NCBI GenBank assembly: GCA_945875925.1 | Contig: CAMCME010000010.1 | Span: 1 to 40,369 of the forward strand | Source: Rickettsia typhi | GTDB taxonomy: Bacteria; Pseudomonadota; Alphaproteobacteria; Rickettsiales; UBA1997 | DNA length: 40,369 nucleotides | Direction: 5' to 3' | Shown here: piece by piece, positions 9,313 to 17,169 of the stretch | Layout: each line of letters starts with the position of its first letter | Position numbering within the stretch: the first letter of the stretch is position 1 | Notes under the pieces: model-generated | What the model saw: only the letters and a program-made list of their open reading frames with translations | The model's database searches: none | What the model was told of the DNA's origin: nothing | Position numbers and translations under genes: made by a program

Positions 9313-9555
9313 ATGTCCGAGTTCATCTCATTCTTCGCTTTAATTTCCATCATCATAATATCAGCAAGATATTTTGCTGCGCAAAATTCTTACGAAAAAA
9401 TTCTTGGATTTTACTTCACTTTTACCAATATCATCATCTTGATTTTGGTAAATTCTATCGCCAATTTTGAAGCGATTCTCGATATTATAATCGTGTTGTT
9501 TTTGCTGAAATTAGTCGCAGTTTTATTTCTACTTTTTAATCGCAAAAAAATTTAA
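9313..9555 (+). CDS. mrpF: MrpF/MnhF-like cation:proton antiporter subunit
   Basis: The product is an 80-residue, very hydrophobic protein with three predicted membrane helices (about 4-20, 30-50 and 55-75). NSYEKILGFYFT matches the position of the conserved motif (TxxDRVLAxD) after helix 1, and LDIIIVLFLLKLVAVLFLL matches helix 3 with its conserved Asp. Mrp complexes exchange Na+ or K+ for protons across the inner membrane and normally need subunits A to G. Here only F and G are present, with no A-E genes beside them. Identification rests on size, topology, a few motif residues and the downstream mrpG-like gene. Confidence 0.6.
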   Translation: MSEFISFFALISIIIISARYFAAQNSYEKILGFYFTFTNIIILILVNSIANFEAILDIIIVLFLLKLVAVLFLLFNRKKI

Positions 9556-9571
9556 ATCCTTTCTAGCTCCC

Positions 9572-9874
9572 ATGATTTATTTTGCTTGGACCATAGGCGT
9601 TATATCATCTCTGTTCTTGCTTCTATCGGCTTTAGCATTTTTAAAAGCCCGCGATGTTTTTACTATGACTCATGTGGTGATGGTGGCTAATTGCTACATC
9701 ATTCCGCTTTTGCTTTTGGCGGTTGAGATTGAAAAATTTTCTCTACTTTCTTTTGCCAAGGTTTTTGGGCTGATTATTTTAAATTTGGTGGTGGCCAATT
9801 TGCTGTGCCATACAATTTTAAGAAGAGCGGTGATTAATAATATTTTGCCTGATGCAGATATTCGGGATTGTTAG
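9572..9874 (+). CDS. mrpG: MrpG/MnhG-like cation:proton antiporter subunit
   Basis: The 100-residue protein has three predicted membrane helices. The stretch ALAFLKARDVFTMTHVV corresponds to the MrpG signature (GxxRxPDxxTRxHA), with Arg, Asp-Val, Thr and His in register. The C-terminal part ends LLCHTILRRAVINN, like the PxxAHxxxRAA end of the family. It follows the mrpF-like gene by 16 nt on the same strand, the normal F-G order, so the two are probably co-transcribed. The other Mrp subunits would have to be encoded elsewhere. A palindromic element lies 24 nt after the stop codon. Confidence 0.68.
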   Translation: MIYFAWTIGVISSLFLLLSALAFLKARDVFTMTHVVMVANCYIIPLLLLAVEIEKFSLLSFAKVFGLIILNLVVANLLCHTILRRAVINNILPDADIRDC

Positions 9875-9898
9875 TGGCTATTTCTTAACACCTTATTT

Positions 9899-9987
9899 CT
9901 GTCATTTCGAGCGCAGCGAGAAATCTCATGAGGTTAATACTTGGAGTTTAAGATTCATGAGATTTCTCGCTACGCTCGAAATGACAG
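9899..9987. repeat. Palindromic element downstream of mrpG
   Basis: The arms run from CTGTCATTTCGAGCGCAGCG to CGCTACGCTCGAAATGACAG, with inner stem AAATCTCATGA/TCATGAGATTT. This is the same sub-family as 28189-28278. One arm has CTACG where the other copy has CTGCG. It starts 24 nt after the mrpG stop codon. Confidence 0.87.
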
Positions 9988-10010
9988 TGTGTACGAAATA
10001 AAAATTTTTG

Positions 10011-10100
10011 TCCTTTATCCCTTCGGGATACGGAAACGCGACACGAGTCGCGCCCCGCTTTGCGGGGATCCCCGTCCCGTATGTCAATGGGACATACGGG
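10011..10100 (+). repeat. Multi-hairpin element, copy 1 (inverted partner at 14849-14940)
   Basis: Four hairpins follow in series: ATCCC-TTC-GGGAT, CGCGAC-ACGA-GTCGCG, CCCCGC-TTT-GCGGGG, and CCCGTATGTC-AATG-GGACATACGGG. The GC content is far above its surroundings. It ends 7 nt from the stop codon of the minus-strand autotransporter gene. A copy of roughly 90% identity lies in the opposite orientation at 14849-14940, so the pair encloses 4.75 kb. No coding capacity is evident. Confidence 0.85.
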
Positions 10101-10107
10101 AAATTTT

Positions 10108-12585
10108 TTAAAACCCCATCACATAATTCGCGAAACCTAGATAATTATTCGCTACACCTTTTACATTTCCGCGTTCTTTCTGAATTATAAAATTGAATTT
10201 CAGCGAAGAGTTTTCAAATAAATTTCTCGAATAGAAAAACTCCAAATCGCGCTCTTTGCCTTGCGGAACTAAAGAAGCATTGGCGCTATATCTAGTGATA
10301 TTTCCGTTAATATCGCGGGCAATTGGAATATTGATATTGGCGCTGCCGCTGTAAACTCGCAAAGGCTCAGAATAGATCATTCCCAGCTTGCCGCCAAAAA
10401 TTGATTCTCTGACTAAACCAATGACCGAGCTGCGGCTGCGGATGTCGCTGTAGTCACGAAAAATTCCCAAATCATTTCCCGTCGCTTTTGTTGCGCCTTC
10501 CGAAAAGCTAGAAATTAAATATAAATATTTTGCCAATTTTTTAGTGGCCGAAATTTTGAAATAAGAAGTTTTGGCATCTCCCGCCGTTTCAAATGCGCCA
10601 ATGGCTTTCGAGTTTAAGAAGTTGTTATTAAATTCATTTAAATTGCCCATAGAAACAGAAAAATTCGATTCATTATTTGGTAAAAAAGCTAAGTGAATAT
10701 CAGAAGTTTGATTTTGGCGATTACCAATTTGGCTTACAATTGACGGGGTTTCATAAGACATTTGCTCGGAAAAACTTAGCATAAATTTCTCATCAAAAAA
10801 TTTCTGCGCCACGAATAATTGATTGTAATTTCTTTGCATTCCAGCCGCCATTAAAGAACCACTAACAAATGATTGGTAAGGATTTGCAGCGAAATTATTA
10901 ACTGAAATAAAGCCAAAATTATTCATTTTTTCTTGTCTCACATTTACCAGTTCATTGCTATTCATGGCAAAGCCTGCTTTGAGATTTTTCGATAAATCTT
11001 GCACAAAAGAAAAACCGCCAGAATTGCTGATAAACTTGTCTTCTTGCGATTTATCGATGGTTAAAAATTTCAGGCCGAATCTGTTTTGAGTTGCGTTTAC
11101 TGAATTGCTGTCTAGAGCATTATTATAAGATCTGAACTGGAAATTAAATTTAGAAGAGAGGTTTTTTCCAAAAGATATTGGCAGGTTGCGAGTGCTGTAA
11201 TTATTAAAGGCGAAGCTGTCGAGACTTGGAACTGTGACGCTGGTTTTATTGCTGATTTTGCTAGCCAAATTTGCTTTATAATCGCGACCATAATCATCAA
11301 AAAACACTGCATTTTGTAGTTGTGGAGCCACATTTAGGGCCACAGCATCTCCAAAAATTGCGTCCGCGCTAAATGAACTGCCGCTTACGCTATAGCCAGC
11401 ATGAGAAACAACAGAAGTGCCATATCCCAAAGTGTCTTGTCCTTGGGCTTGCACGGCGGCGTAAAGGTTTAACATGCCGTGGCCGTAAGTGCTGTCAACT
11501 CCAGAAGTTCCCATATCAGTTGCGGTGCTAAGTAAAATTTGCACAACTTCGGGCGCGCTTAAATGTGGCCAAGCGCCGCGAATTACAGCCGCAGCCCCCG
11601 AAACATGAGGTGCAGCCATTGAAGTTCCGTCAAGTGCGCAATATCCAGAGCTGTCGCAACCATAATCAGCATCTGATTGAATGACTGAACCAACTGGCAT
11701 TGCGGCGTAAATATCTGTGCCTGGTGCCACTAAACAATATTCCATTGCGTCACCACATTTATTAGAAAAACTGGCAAGATCAGTAATTCCTAGATTAGCA
11801 GCGGCAACTGCAATTTCATATCCTTGCACACTGGAGTCAGAAGCATATCTGGCTGGATAAAGCGGGTTACTTCCCGAACTATTTCCAGTTGAGGCAACTA
11901 TCACAACATCTTTCGAAGCAGCATAAATAATAGAATTGAGCAAAGTTGTGCTTACCGAAGATCCGCCTAAACTTAAATTTATCACGCCCACACCATTTTC
12001 AGAAAGCACTTCAACGGCTTGCGCAACATTAACATCAGTTGCTCCCGTTCCTGTGTCACTAAATACTTTTCCCATAATAATTTCTGCATCATAAGCCACA
12101 CCATGCATGCCGCTGCCATCTTTCACGCCAGCAATTATTGAAGAAACATGAGTTCCATGACCATTTCCATCACTTACATCGCTGTCACTTCCGTAATAAT
12201 CGTAATTTCCAGTTGCGCTTAAATTTGCAGAAATTTCTGCGTGTGTAGTTTGCACACCCGTATCAACAACACCAATAACAACGCCGCTTCCAGCAACTGT
12301 TTTGCTATTTTCAGAAAGTAATGCGTAAGCCTGCGCCGACTTTATAGATTCTAAACCATATTGCGCACTATATTCAGAAGTTCGGTAAATATCGGCTTGA
12401 TCTGTGGTAATTGAGGAAATCCATGATGATGAAGATGAAGAAGAGCTGCTTGATGATGCGGTAGGTGATGAGCCACCTCCACCTCCACCTCCACCACCTC
12501 CACCACCGCAAGAAGTAGCGACAATTATTATGCAGCAGGCAGTTATGGTGTTGCGCAATATTGTTAATATTTGCTGTAAGGACAA
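10108..12585 (-). CDS. S8 subtilisin-like autotransporter serine protease, probable lipoprotein
   Basis: This is a secreted surface protease. A short signal ends in a lipobox-like VATSC (Cys26), followed by 12 glycines (27-38) and a serine-rich run (11 Ser at 44-54). The subtilase domain has Asp108 (VVDTGV), His143 (GHGTH), oxyanion Asn235 (STGNSSG) and Ser322 (DGTSMAAPH), so it should be active. From about 380 to 825 the sequence has short alternating strands and ends NYVMGF, the aromatic C-terminus recognised by BamA, so the protein likely inserts a beta-barrel in the outer membrane. The plan resembles neisserial NalP, also a lipoprotein subtilase autotransporter. The start is TTG; a second TTG at 12558 would give a shorter, more typical lipoprotein signal. 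The substrate is unknown. Confidence 0.9.
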   Translation of the reverse strand: MSLQQILTILRNTITACCIIIVATSCGGGGGGGGGGGGSSPTASSSSSSSSSSSWISSITTDQADIYRTSEYSAQYGLESIKSAQAYALLSENSKTVAGSGVVIGVVDTGVQTTHAEISANLSATGNYDYYGSDSDVSDGNGHGTHVSSIIAGVKDGSGMHGVAYDAEIIMGKVFSDTGTGATDVNVAQAVEVLSENGVGVINLSLGGSSVSTTLLNSIIYAASKDVVIVASTGNSSGSNPLYPARYASDSSVQGYEIAVAAANLGITDLASFSNKCGDAMEYCLVAPGTDIYAAMPVGSVIQSDADYGCDSSGYCALDGTSMAAPHVSGAAAVIRGAWPHLSAPEVVQILLSTATDMGTSGVDSTYGHGMLNLYAAVQAQGQDTLGYGTSVVSHAGYSVSGSSFSADAIFGDAVALNVAPQLQNAVFFDDYGRDYKANLASKISNKTSVTVPSLDSFAFNNYSTRNLPISFGKNLSSKFNFQFRSYNNALDSNSVNATQNRFGLKFLTIDKSQEDKFISNSGGFSFVQDLSKNLKAGFAMNSNELVNVRQEKMNNFGFISVNNFAANPYQSFVSGSLMAAGMQRNYNQLFVAQKFFDEKFMLSFSEQMSYETPSIVSQIGNRQNQTSDIHLAFLPNNESNFSVSMGNLNEFNNNFLNSKAIGAFETAGDAKTSYFKISATKKLAKYLYLISSFSEGATKATGNDLGIFRDYSDIRSRSSVIGLVRESIFGGKLGMIYSEPLRVYSGSANINIPIARDINGNITRYSANASLVPQGKERDLEFFYSRNLFENSSLKFNFIIQKERGNVKGVANNYLGFANYVMGF

Positions 12586-12988
12586 GGTTTGGAGAAAATT
12601 TAAGTGATGTTGTTTTTAAAAAAAGATCCTGAAACAATTTCAGGATGAAGGCTTGTATATTTCAGGATGGGTTATTTATTTCATAATGATAAATTTTCCT
12701 CATCGTCATCCTGAACTTGTTTCAGGATCTAAAATATCACCCACAAATTTATAAAAATAAAAGCTATAATTAAAGAAAATATACCCCTATTAAAACCGCG
12801 CCAAAAAACACCAAATAAAAAATTCGGAGTTAGTAAAAAAGTTATTGATGACTTTTTACAAGATTTACAAAAGTAGCTTGCAGTTGGATAGTGGAGCCTT
12901 ATCATCTGATTCATTCTTACCTAGAGATTCCGAAACAAGCTCAGGATCTCTAACTACAAAAATAAAACATTCCTCATTATTCTCATAG
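12586..12988. other. Divergent intergenic region between the autotransporter gene and uup
   Basis: The gap holds two related palindromic repeats (12624-12730 and 12924-12949) and otherwise AT-rich sequence that must include promoters for both flanking genes. A 61-codon minus-strand frame (12729-12914) would give a C-terminal hydrophobic stretch (GIFSLIIAFIFINLWVIF), but it has no ribosome binding site and no recognised homology. I do not call it a gene. Confidence 0.4.
12624..12730. repeat. Palindromic repeat pair, AGATCCTGAAACAA type
   Basis: AGATCCTGAAACAATTTCAG at the left and CTGAACTTGTTTCAGGATCT at the right form complementary arms. Additional internal TTTCAGGAT copies lie between them. 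A degenerate single arm (AGATTCCGAAACAAGCTCAG) recurs at about 12924-12949. Unlike most palindromes in the window, this one lies between two gene starts rather than after a stop codon. Confidence 0.7.
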
Positions 12989-14824
12989 ATGCGCAATCAC
13001 CCCCTCCTTTCCATCCGCGAAGCTACAATCTCTTTTGCTAAAAAAACCCTTTTCGAAAACCTACATCTAAACCTTTTTTCACGCGACCGCATTTGCTTGA
13101 TCGGAAAAAATGGTGTGGGCAAAACTACTTTAATGAATGCCATCGCTGGACAATTTGAAATTGATTGCGGCGAAAGATGGGTGATGCCTGGTTCCGTTAT
13201 TGGCTATCTTTCTCAAAGCGAATATTTGCCACCAAACCTTACTGTATTTGATTTCATCATGCAGGGTTTGAAAATTGATGAGCATAAATCTTATGTGGTG
13301 GACATTGTTTGTGACCATTTGCAAATTGACAAAAGCGCCTTCACTCAAAATCTTTCGGGTGGGCAAAAACGCCGCGTAAGCTTGGCCCGCGCTTTAGTGT
13401 TAGAGCCAACAATTTTACTTCTTGATGAACCAACCAACCATCTTGATTTACATATTATAGAATGGCTTGAGGGCTATTTACAAAATTACCAAGGCTCGCT
13501 TTTGGTAATTTCGCATGACCGCAAATTTTTAGAAAAAGTTTCAAATAAAGTTTTCTGGCTTAGAGCCAACAAGCTACAAGTAAACCAACAAGGTTACAAA
13601 GACTTTGATGAATGGTCACAAAAAATTATCGAACATGAGCAGCGCGAGCTGGAAAACCTACAAAAGAAAGTGGGCCTTGAAAGCGGCTGGCTGCAAACTG
13701 GCGTAACTGGTAGAAGAAAAAGAAATATCGGCAGACTTCATTATTTGATGGATTTGCGCGCTAAACTCGAAGCACAAAGAAAACTGGTGCGCGCCAATCA
13801 AAGCTACATAAAAATCGAAACCCAAAAGGCAGAAGAAGATGCGCCGCAAGTAATTCTAAGCTTTAATAATGTTAGCAAAGGTTTTGGCGAAGAAGGTTCT
13901 AAGAAAAACCTTATTAACAAATTCACCCTAAAAATTTTGCGCGGTGAAAAAATTGGCATCATCGGCAAAAATGGTTCAGGAAAATCTACGCTTCTAAAAA
14001 TGATGATTGGCGAATTAGCTCCAGATTCTGGCACCGTGAAACCAGCTCGCGACTTATCTGTTTCTTACTTCGATCAAGGCCGCAGCAAAATTAAATCTGA
14101 CTCTACAATTCAAGAAATTCTCTGCGACAGCGGCGAATATGTGCAACTTGGCAATGGCAAAACTCGCCACATTTGCGGCTATTTAAAAGATTTTCTATTT
14201 GATCCAAAAGATGTTGTAACCCTTGCTGGCACGCTTTCGGGCGGACAGCAAAATCGTTTATTGCTAGCTAAAACTTTGGCAAATCCCGGCAATTTCATGA
14301 TTCTAGACGAGCCAACCAACGACCTCGACATGGATAGTTTAGACATGTTGCAAGATTATTTAGAAAAGTACGAAGGCACGCTGATTGTGGTTTCGCACGA
14401 TCGCGATTTCCTAGACAATGTTGCAACTTCAATTTTGGCTTTTGAAGGAGAAGGCGAAATTACCACTCATGTTGGCGGTTATTCCGATTACTTAGAATAT
14501 AAAGAAAAATATCAACAAGCGGCAACTGCGCAAAACAAAGCCATCAATGATGCAATCAAAGCTGATCAACCAAAAATTCAAATAGAAAAATCTGAAAAAA
14601 AATTCCTTTATAAACATCGTTTAGAGTTAGAAAAACTGCCTGCAAAAATGGAAAAGCTGGAAGAAAAAATTCAAACCTTAAGCCTTGAATTAAGCGAAAC
14701 CGAAGACCGCAATTCTGCCAATTTAGCGCATATTGCCATGGAAATTGCGAAATATCAGAAAGAACTAGATGCGGCAGAAGAAAAGTGGCTGGAATTAGAA
14801 GAGTTAAAAGCCAGCGACATTTAG
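12989..14824 (+). CDS. uup: ABC-F family ATPase Uup
   Basis: This is a soluble protein with two nucleotide-binding domains and no membrane part. Uup-type ABC-F proteins act on ribosomes or, in E. coli, affect transposon excision and branched DNA. Domain 1 has Walker A GKNGVGKTT (about 40-48), signature LSGGQKRR (about 121) and Walker B LLLDEPTNHLD (about 145). Domain 2 has GKNGSGKST (about 326), LSGGQQNR (about 417) and MILDEPTNDLD. The linker has the charged ABC-F character (RRKRNIGRLHYLMDLRAKLEAQRK). Residues 540-605 form a Glu/Lys-rich coiled coil, the Uup C-terminal extension. The length of 611 is typical. It stands alone, divergent from the autotransporter gene. Confidence 0.94.
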   Translation: MRNHPLLSIREATISFAKKTLFENLHLNLFSRDRICLIGKNGVGKTTLMNAIAGQFEIDCGERWVMPGSVIGYLSQSEYLPPNLTVFDFIMQGLKIDEHKSYVVDIVCDHLQIDKSAFTQNLSGGQKRRVSLARALVLEPTILLLDEPTNHLDLHIIEWLEGYLQNYQGSLLVISHDRKFLEKVSNKVFWLRANKLQVNQQGYKDFDEWSQKIIEHEQRELENLQKKVGLESGWLQTGVTGRRKRNIGRLHYLMDLRAKLEAQRKLVRANQSYIKIETQKAEEDAPQVILSFNNVSKGFGEEGSKKNLINKFTLKILRGEKIGIIGKNGSGKSTLLKMMIGELAPDSGTVKPARDLSVSYFDQGRSKIKSDSTIQEILCDSGEYVQLGNGKTRHICGYLKDFLFDPKDVVTLAGTLSGGQQNRLLLAKTLANPGNFMILDEPTNDLDMDSLDMLQDYLEKYEGTLIVVSHDRDFLDNVATSILAFEGEGEITTHVGGYSDYLEYKEKYQQAATAQNKAINDAIKADQPKIQIEKSEKKFLYKHRLELEKLPAKMEKLEEKIQTLSLELSETEDRNSANLAHIAMEIAKYQKELDAAEEKWLELEELKASDI

Positions 14825-14848
14825 AATTGGATTTTAAATTTTAATTAA

Positions 14849-14940
14849 CCCGCATGTCCCATTGACATACGGGACGGTGATCCCCGCAAAGCGGGGCGCG
14901 CGACTCGTGTCGCGTTTCCGTATCCCGAAGGGATAAAGGA
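14849..14940 (-). repeat. Multi-hairpin element, copy 2 (inverted relative to 10011-10100)
   Basis: This is the reverse-complement copy of the element at 10011-10100, with a few differences (GCATGTCCC for GTATGTCCC, GGTGATCC for GGGGATCC, an extra CG). It sits between the convergent stop codons of uup (24 nt away) and the 129-residue secreted protein gene (5 nt away). It is therefore placed to act as a two-way 3'-end structure. Confidence 0.85.
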
Positions 14941-14945
14941 CTTAA

Positions 14946-15335
14946 TTAATGACCAAAAGCAGCCTTAACAGGAGTTTCCCATGTTGCAAAACATGGCAAA
15001 TAAACCATTTTTTTCATGCCTCTTGGTCTGAAAGGAATGATATCATAACCATTATCTTTCCCTTCCACACAAACCCCGGCAGTCGCATAAATGTCTTTGC
15101 CTTTAATCAAATAAAAACACACACCCGAATCAACCATTTTCTGCATAGCCACCCCATCCTTCCCCACAGCATAACCCATCATCTTACTAAAATCCTCCCC
15201 AGAGCCACAACCAATAATTCCAGGACTTTGCTTAATTTCATACTGAAATTCTCCTTCATCGGCGTGGGAATTTGCGCAGAAAAGAGCTGAGGAGAAGAGG
15301 GAAATTGTAAAAATTCTGATTAGGTTTTTTTTCAT
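14946..15335 (-). CDS. Small secreted cysteine-containing protein, function unknown
   Basis: The 129-residue product has a clear signal peptide (MKKNLIRIFTISLFSSALF) with a likely cut after Ala25 (SHA-DEG). The mature protein of about 104 residues has four cysteines (GCGSG, GVCFY, GVCVE, LPCFA), which could form two disulfides in the periplasm. The motif IPFRPRGMKKMVYLPCFATW near the end has no match I recognise. It lies 16 nt downstream of the GIY-YIG gene on the same strand, so they may be co-transcribed. A multi-hairpin element follows its stop codon. Confidence 0.7.
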   Translation of the reverse strand: MKKNLIRIFTISLFSSALFCANSHADEGEFQYEIKQSPGIIGCGSGEDFSKMMGYAVGKDGVAMQKMVDSGVCFYLIKGKDIYATAGVCVEGKDNGYDIIPFRPRGMKKMVYLPCFATWETPVKAAFGH

Positions 15336-15351
15336 TTTTTTGTTAGGTTTT

Positions 15352-15642
15352 TTACATTATTGTTTGATACAAATCTTTCCATTCAGAGTTAAGCGACTCA
15401 ATCAATTCTATCTTCTGAATTCTAAGTAAATGTTTAATTTTTTTCTCTCGATAAATTGCCTCATTAATGTCTTCAAAAATTTCGTAATACACCAATTTAT
15501 CTAAATTATATTTTGATGAAAAACCTTTGATAGCCTTAGATTTATGTTGATAAACTCTAGCTATCAAATTTGAAGTCACACCCACATAAAGTGTTCCACA
15601 TTTTTTGTTAGTTAGAATATATACGAATGAATTTTTACTCAT
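15352..15642 (-). CDS. GIY-YIG nuclease superfamily protein
   Basis: This is a 96-residue stand-alone GIY-YIG domain. FVYILTNKKCGTLYVGVTSNL gives the two strands (VYI and YVG here for GIY and YIG). RVYQHKSKAIKGFSSKYNLDKLVYYE contains the conserved Arg, His and Tyr, and AIYREKKIKHL holds the catalytic Glu. Such UPF0213/YhbQ-like proteins are common in bacteria; nuclease activity is expected but rarely assigned a role. The start ATG is preceded by ATTTTTACTC rather than a good ribosome binding site on the coding strand. Confidence 0.88.
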   Translation of the reverse strand: MSKNSFVYILTNKKCGTLYVGVTSNLIARVYQHKSKAIKGFSSKYNLDKLVYYEIFEDINEAIYREKKIKHLLRIQKIELIESLNSEWKDLYQTIM

Positions 15643-16500
15643 GGAGTTGTGGTCTTTTATTGGTGTATAACAAGTTTTTTACATAGCCTCTATTTATCTT
15701 CAACCCATCTTTTGTTTACCTTATTTTATCACCCCCTCTTAAACAATCTCGTCATCCTTGGCCCAAAGGGCCGACGATCTCATGAATCTTAAACTCCGTG
15801 AAGCCAAACTTACGAGATCCTCGGTGCTACGCACCAAGGATGACGAGTTCTGTTTGTGGTTTTAAAAAAGATGAGTTCCTTTTTGTGATTCTAAAGATCA
15901 CGAGTTCTGTTTATGATTCTAAAAAAGATGAGTTCTGTTTGTGGTTTTAAAGAAGATTAAGCATCACAAAGCAAGACGAAGTAAAACTCCATCTTCCTGT
16001 TAAAACCCTCTCCTACACAAATCCATCATCCTTGGCCGAAATAAGCTTCTGCCGCAACCGCCACGCCGGTTAAAACCCTCTCCTACACAAATCCCGTCAT
16101 CCTTGGCCCAAAGGGCCGAGGATCTCATGAATCTTGAACTCCGTGAAGCCAAACTTACGAGATCCTCGGTGCTACGCACCAAGGATGACGAGTTCTGTTT
16201 GTGGTTTTAAAAAAGATGAGTTCCTTTTTGTGATTCTAAAGATCACGAGTTCTGTTTATGATTCTAAAAAAGATGAGTTCCTTTTTGTGGTTTTAAAGAA
16301 AATTAAGCATCACAAAGCAAGACGAAGTAAAACTCCATCTTCCTGTTAAAACCTCTCCTACACAAATCCATCATCCTTGGCCCAAAGAGCCGAGGATCTC
16401 ATGAATCTTAGACTCCAAAGCCAAACTAAAGAGATCCTCGGTGCTACGCACCAAGGATGACGAGTGTTTTTTGTGGTTTTAAGAAAAATTACTCAACACA
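15643..16500. repeat. Tandem repeat array with nested palindromes and short repeats
   Basis: Three units start with the same palindrome at about 15750-15846, 16094-16191 and 16369-16462. The arms are GTCATCCTTGG and CCAAGGATGAC, with mini-hairpins GGCCCAAAGGGCC and GGTGCTACGCACC and inner stem CGAGGATCTC. In units 1 and 2 the palindrome is followed by four imperfect copies of about 28-31 nt (GATGAGTTCTGTTTGTGG-type), then a common tail (AAGCATCACAAAGCAAGACG, then TCTCCTACACAAATCC). Unit 1 carries an extra 70-bp insert, so the spacing is about 345 then 275 bp. Unit 3 is truncated. Open frames here are repeat-derived. There are no unique spacers, so it is not a CRISPR array. Confidence 0.85.
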
Positions 16501-16530
16501 AAAAAAGACGGGGCTTTAAAACCCCGTCTT
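16501..16530 (-). terminator. Intrinsic terminator of the ppdK transcription unit
   Basis: On the minus strand AAGACGGGG and CCCCGTCTT form a 9-bp stem with an 8-nt loop, followed directly by a run of T. It lies about 75 nt downstream of the 184-residue membrane protein gene, at the end of the long minus-strand block. Confidence 0.8.
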
Positions 16531-16606
16531 CATGTTCACGCCTAATTTTTATTTGAAATTTTTTCTTAAAGAATCTGAGTGAGTATGAACTACAAACCCA
16601 ATTTTA

Positions 16607-17161
16607 CTAATGCTTTACCAATTGATCAACACACCCTACAGCAAATAACATCATAGCAGCGACTCCAAAAATAAAAATAATCGGCAAAATATTTTGAAGA
16701 AGATCTACATCCTTAAAAAAATTTCTCTCAGATTTTTTGGTCTTAGCAAGATTTCTGAGTGTAATTTTATCACTTTTATGACCATTTAAATTATTAAGTT
16801 TTCTTAGACTATTACGCCATTCCAATTCAACTGCATAAAAAAAATGAATGGAATTTTGTCTTCTTGCTATCATTCCCAAAGCAAAACTAAAAAATAATAA
16901 ACACCACCCACAATACAAAAATAAATAGATTGGTAAAAGCAAAAACTTATCTGCCAAATTAACTCTGGCAGAAAGAAAATATCCTACCGCAGTCAAGCTC
17001 ACAGAAATTATACCCGCCGAAAAAAGTGCTATTTTTTCACTAGATATAACAAATTCTTTTTTAAACTCTTTTTGAACCCCATTCATCTCTAGCTCAGCAG
17101 AACTAAGCCTTCTTTTTGCCACTTCTATTTCGTAATCTTTTTGTATCTTTGACTGATCCAT
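16607..17161 (-). CDS. Small membrane protein of unknown function
   Basis: The 184-residue product is not one I recognise. Residues 1-40 are charged and helical (KRRLSSAELEMNGVQKEF). Hydrophobic segments at about 43-65, 72-96 and 156-178 are probable membrane helices, the last close to the C-terminus. A basic, cytosol-like loop (about 98-150) lies between helices 2 and 3. It starts 8 nt after the ppdK stop codon, so it is almost certainly co-transcribed with ppdK, and it is the last gene before the terminator at 16501-16530. A functional link with PPDK is not shown by the sequence. Confidence 0.75.
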   Translation of the reverse strand: MDQSKIQKDYEIEVAKRRLSSAELEMNGVQKEFKKEFVISSEKIALFSAGIISVSLTAVGYFLSARVNLADKFLLLPIYLFLYCGWCLLFFSFALGMIARRQNSIHFFYAVELEWRNSLRKLNNLNGHKSDKITLRNLAKTKKSERNFFKDVDLLQNILPIIFIFGVAAMMLFAVGCVDQLVKH

Positions 17162-17169
17162 AGGAAGTT

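Noticed and set aside
12404..12607. Plus-strand ORF with a run of prolines
   Set aside because: It is the antisense of the glycine tract of the autotransporter, whose minus-strand frame has a complete catalytic triad.
12729..12914. 61-codon minus-strand ORF with a hydrophobic C-terminus
   Set aside because: No ribosome binding site, no recognisable family, and low-complexity AT-rich DNA produces such hydrophobic frames by chance.
16000..16349. Two short ORFs (60 and 71 codons) in the repeat array
   Set aside because: Both are made of repeat sequence, including duplicated phrases, so they are by-products of the array.
15750..16500. Possible CRISPR array
   Set aside because: The short repeats are imperfect and contiguous with no unique spacers, and the larger units are duplications of one palindrome-bearing block. 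No cas genes are nearby.
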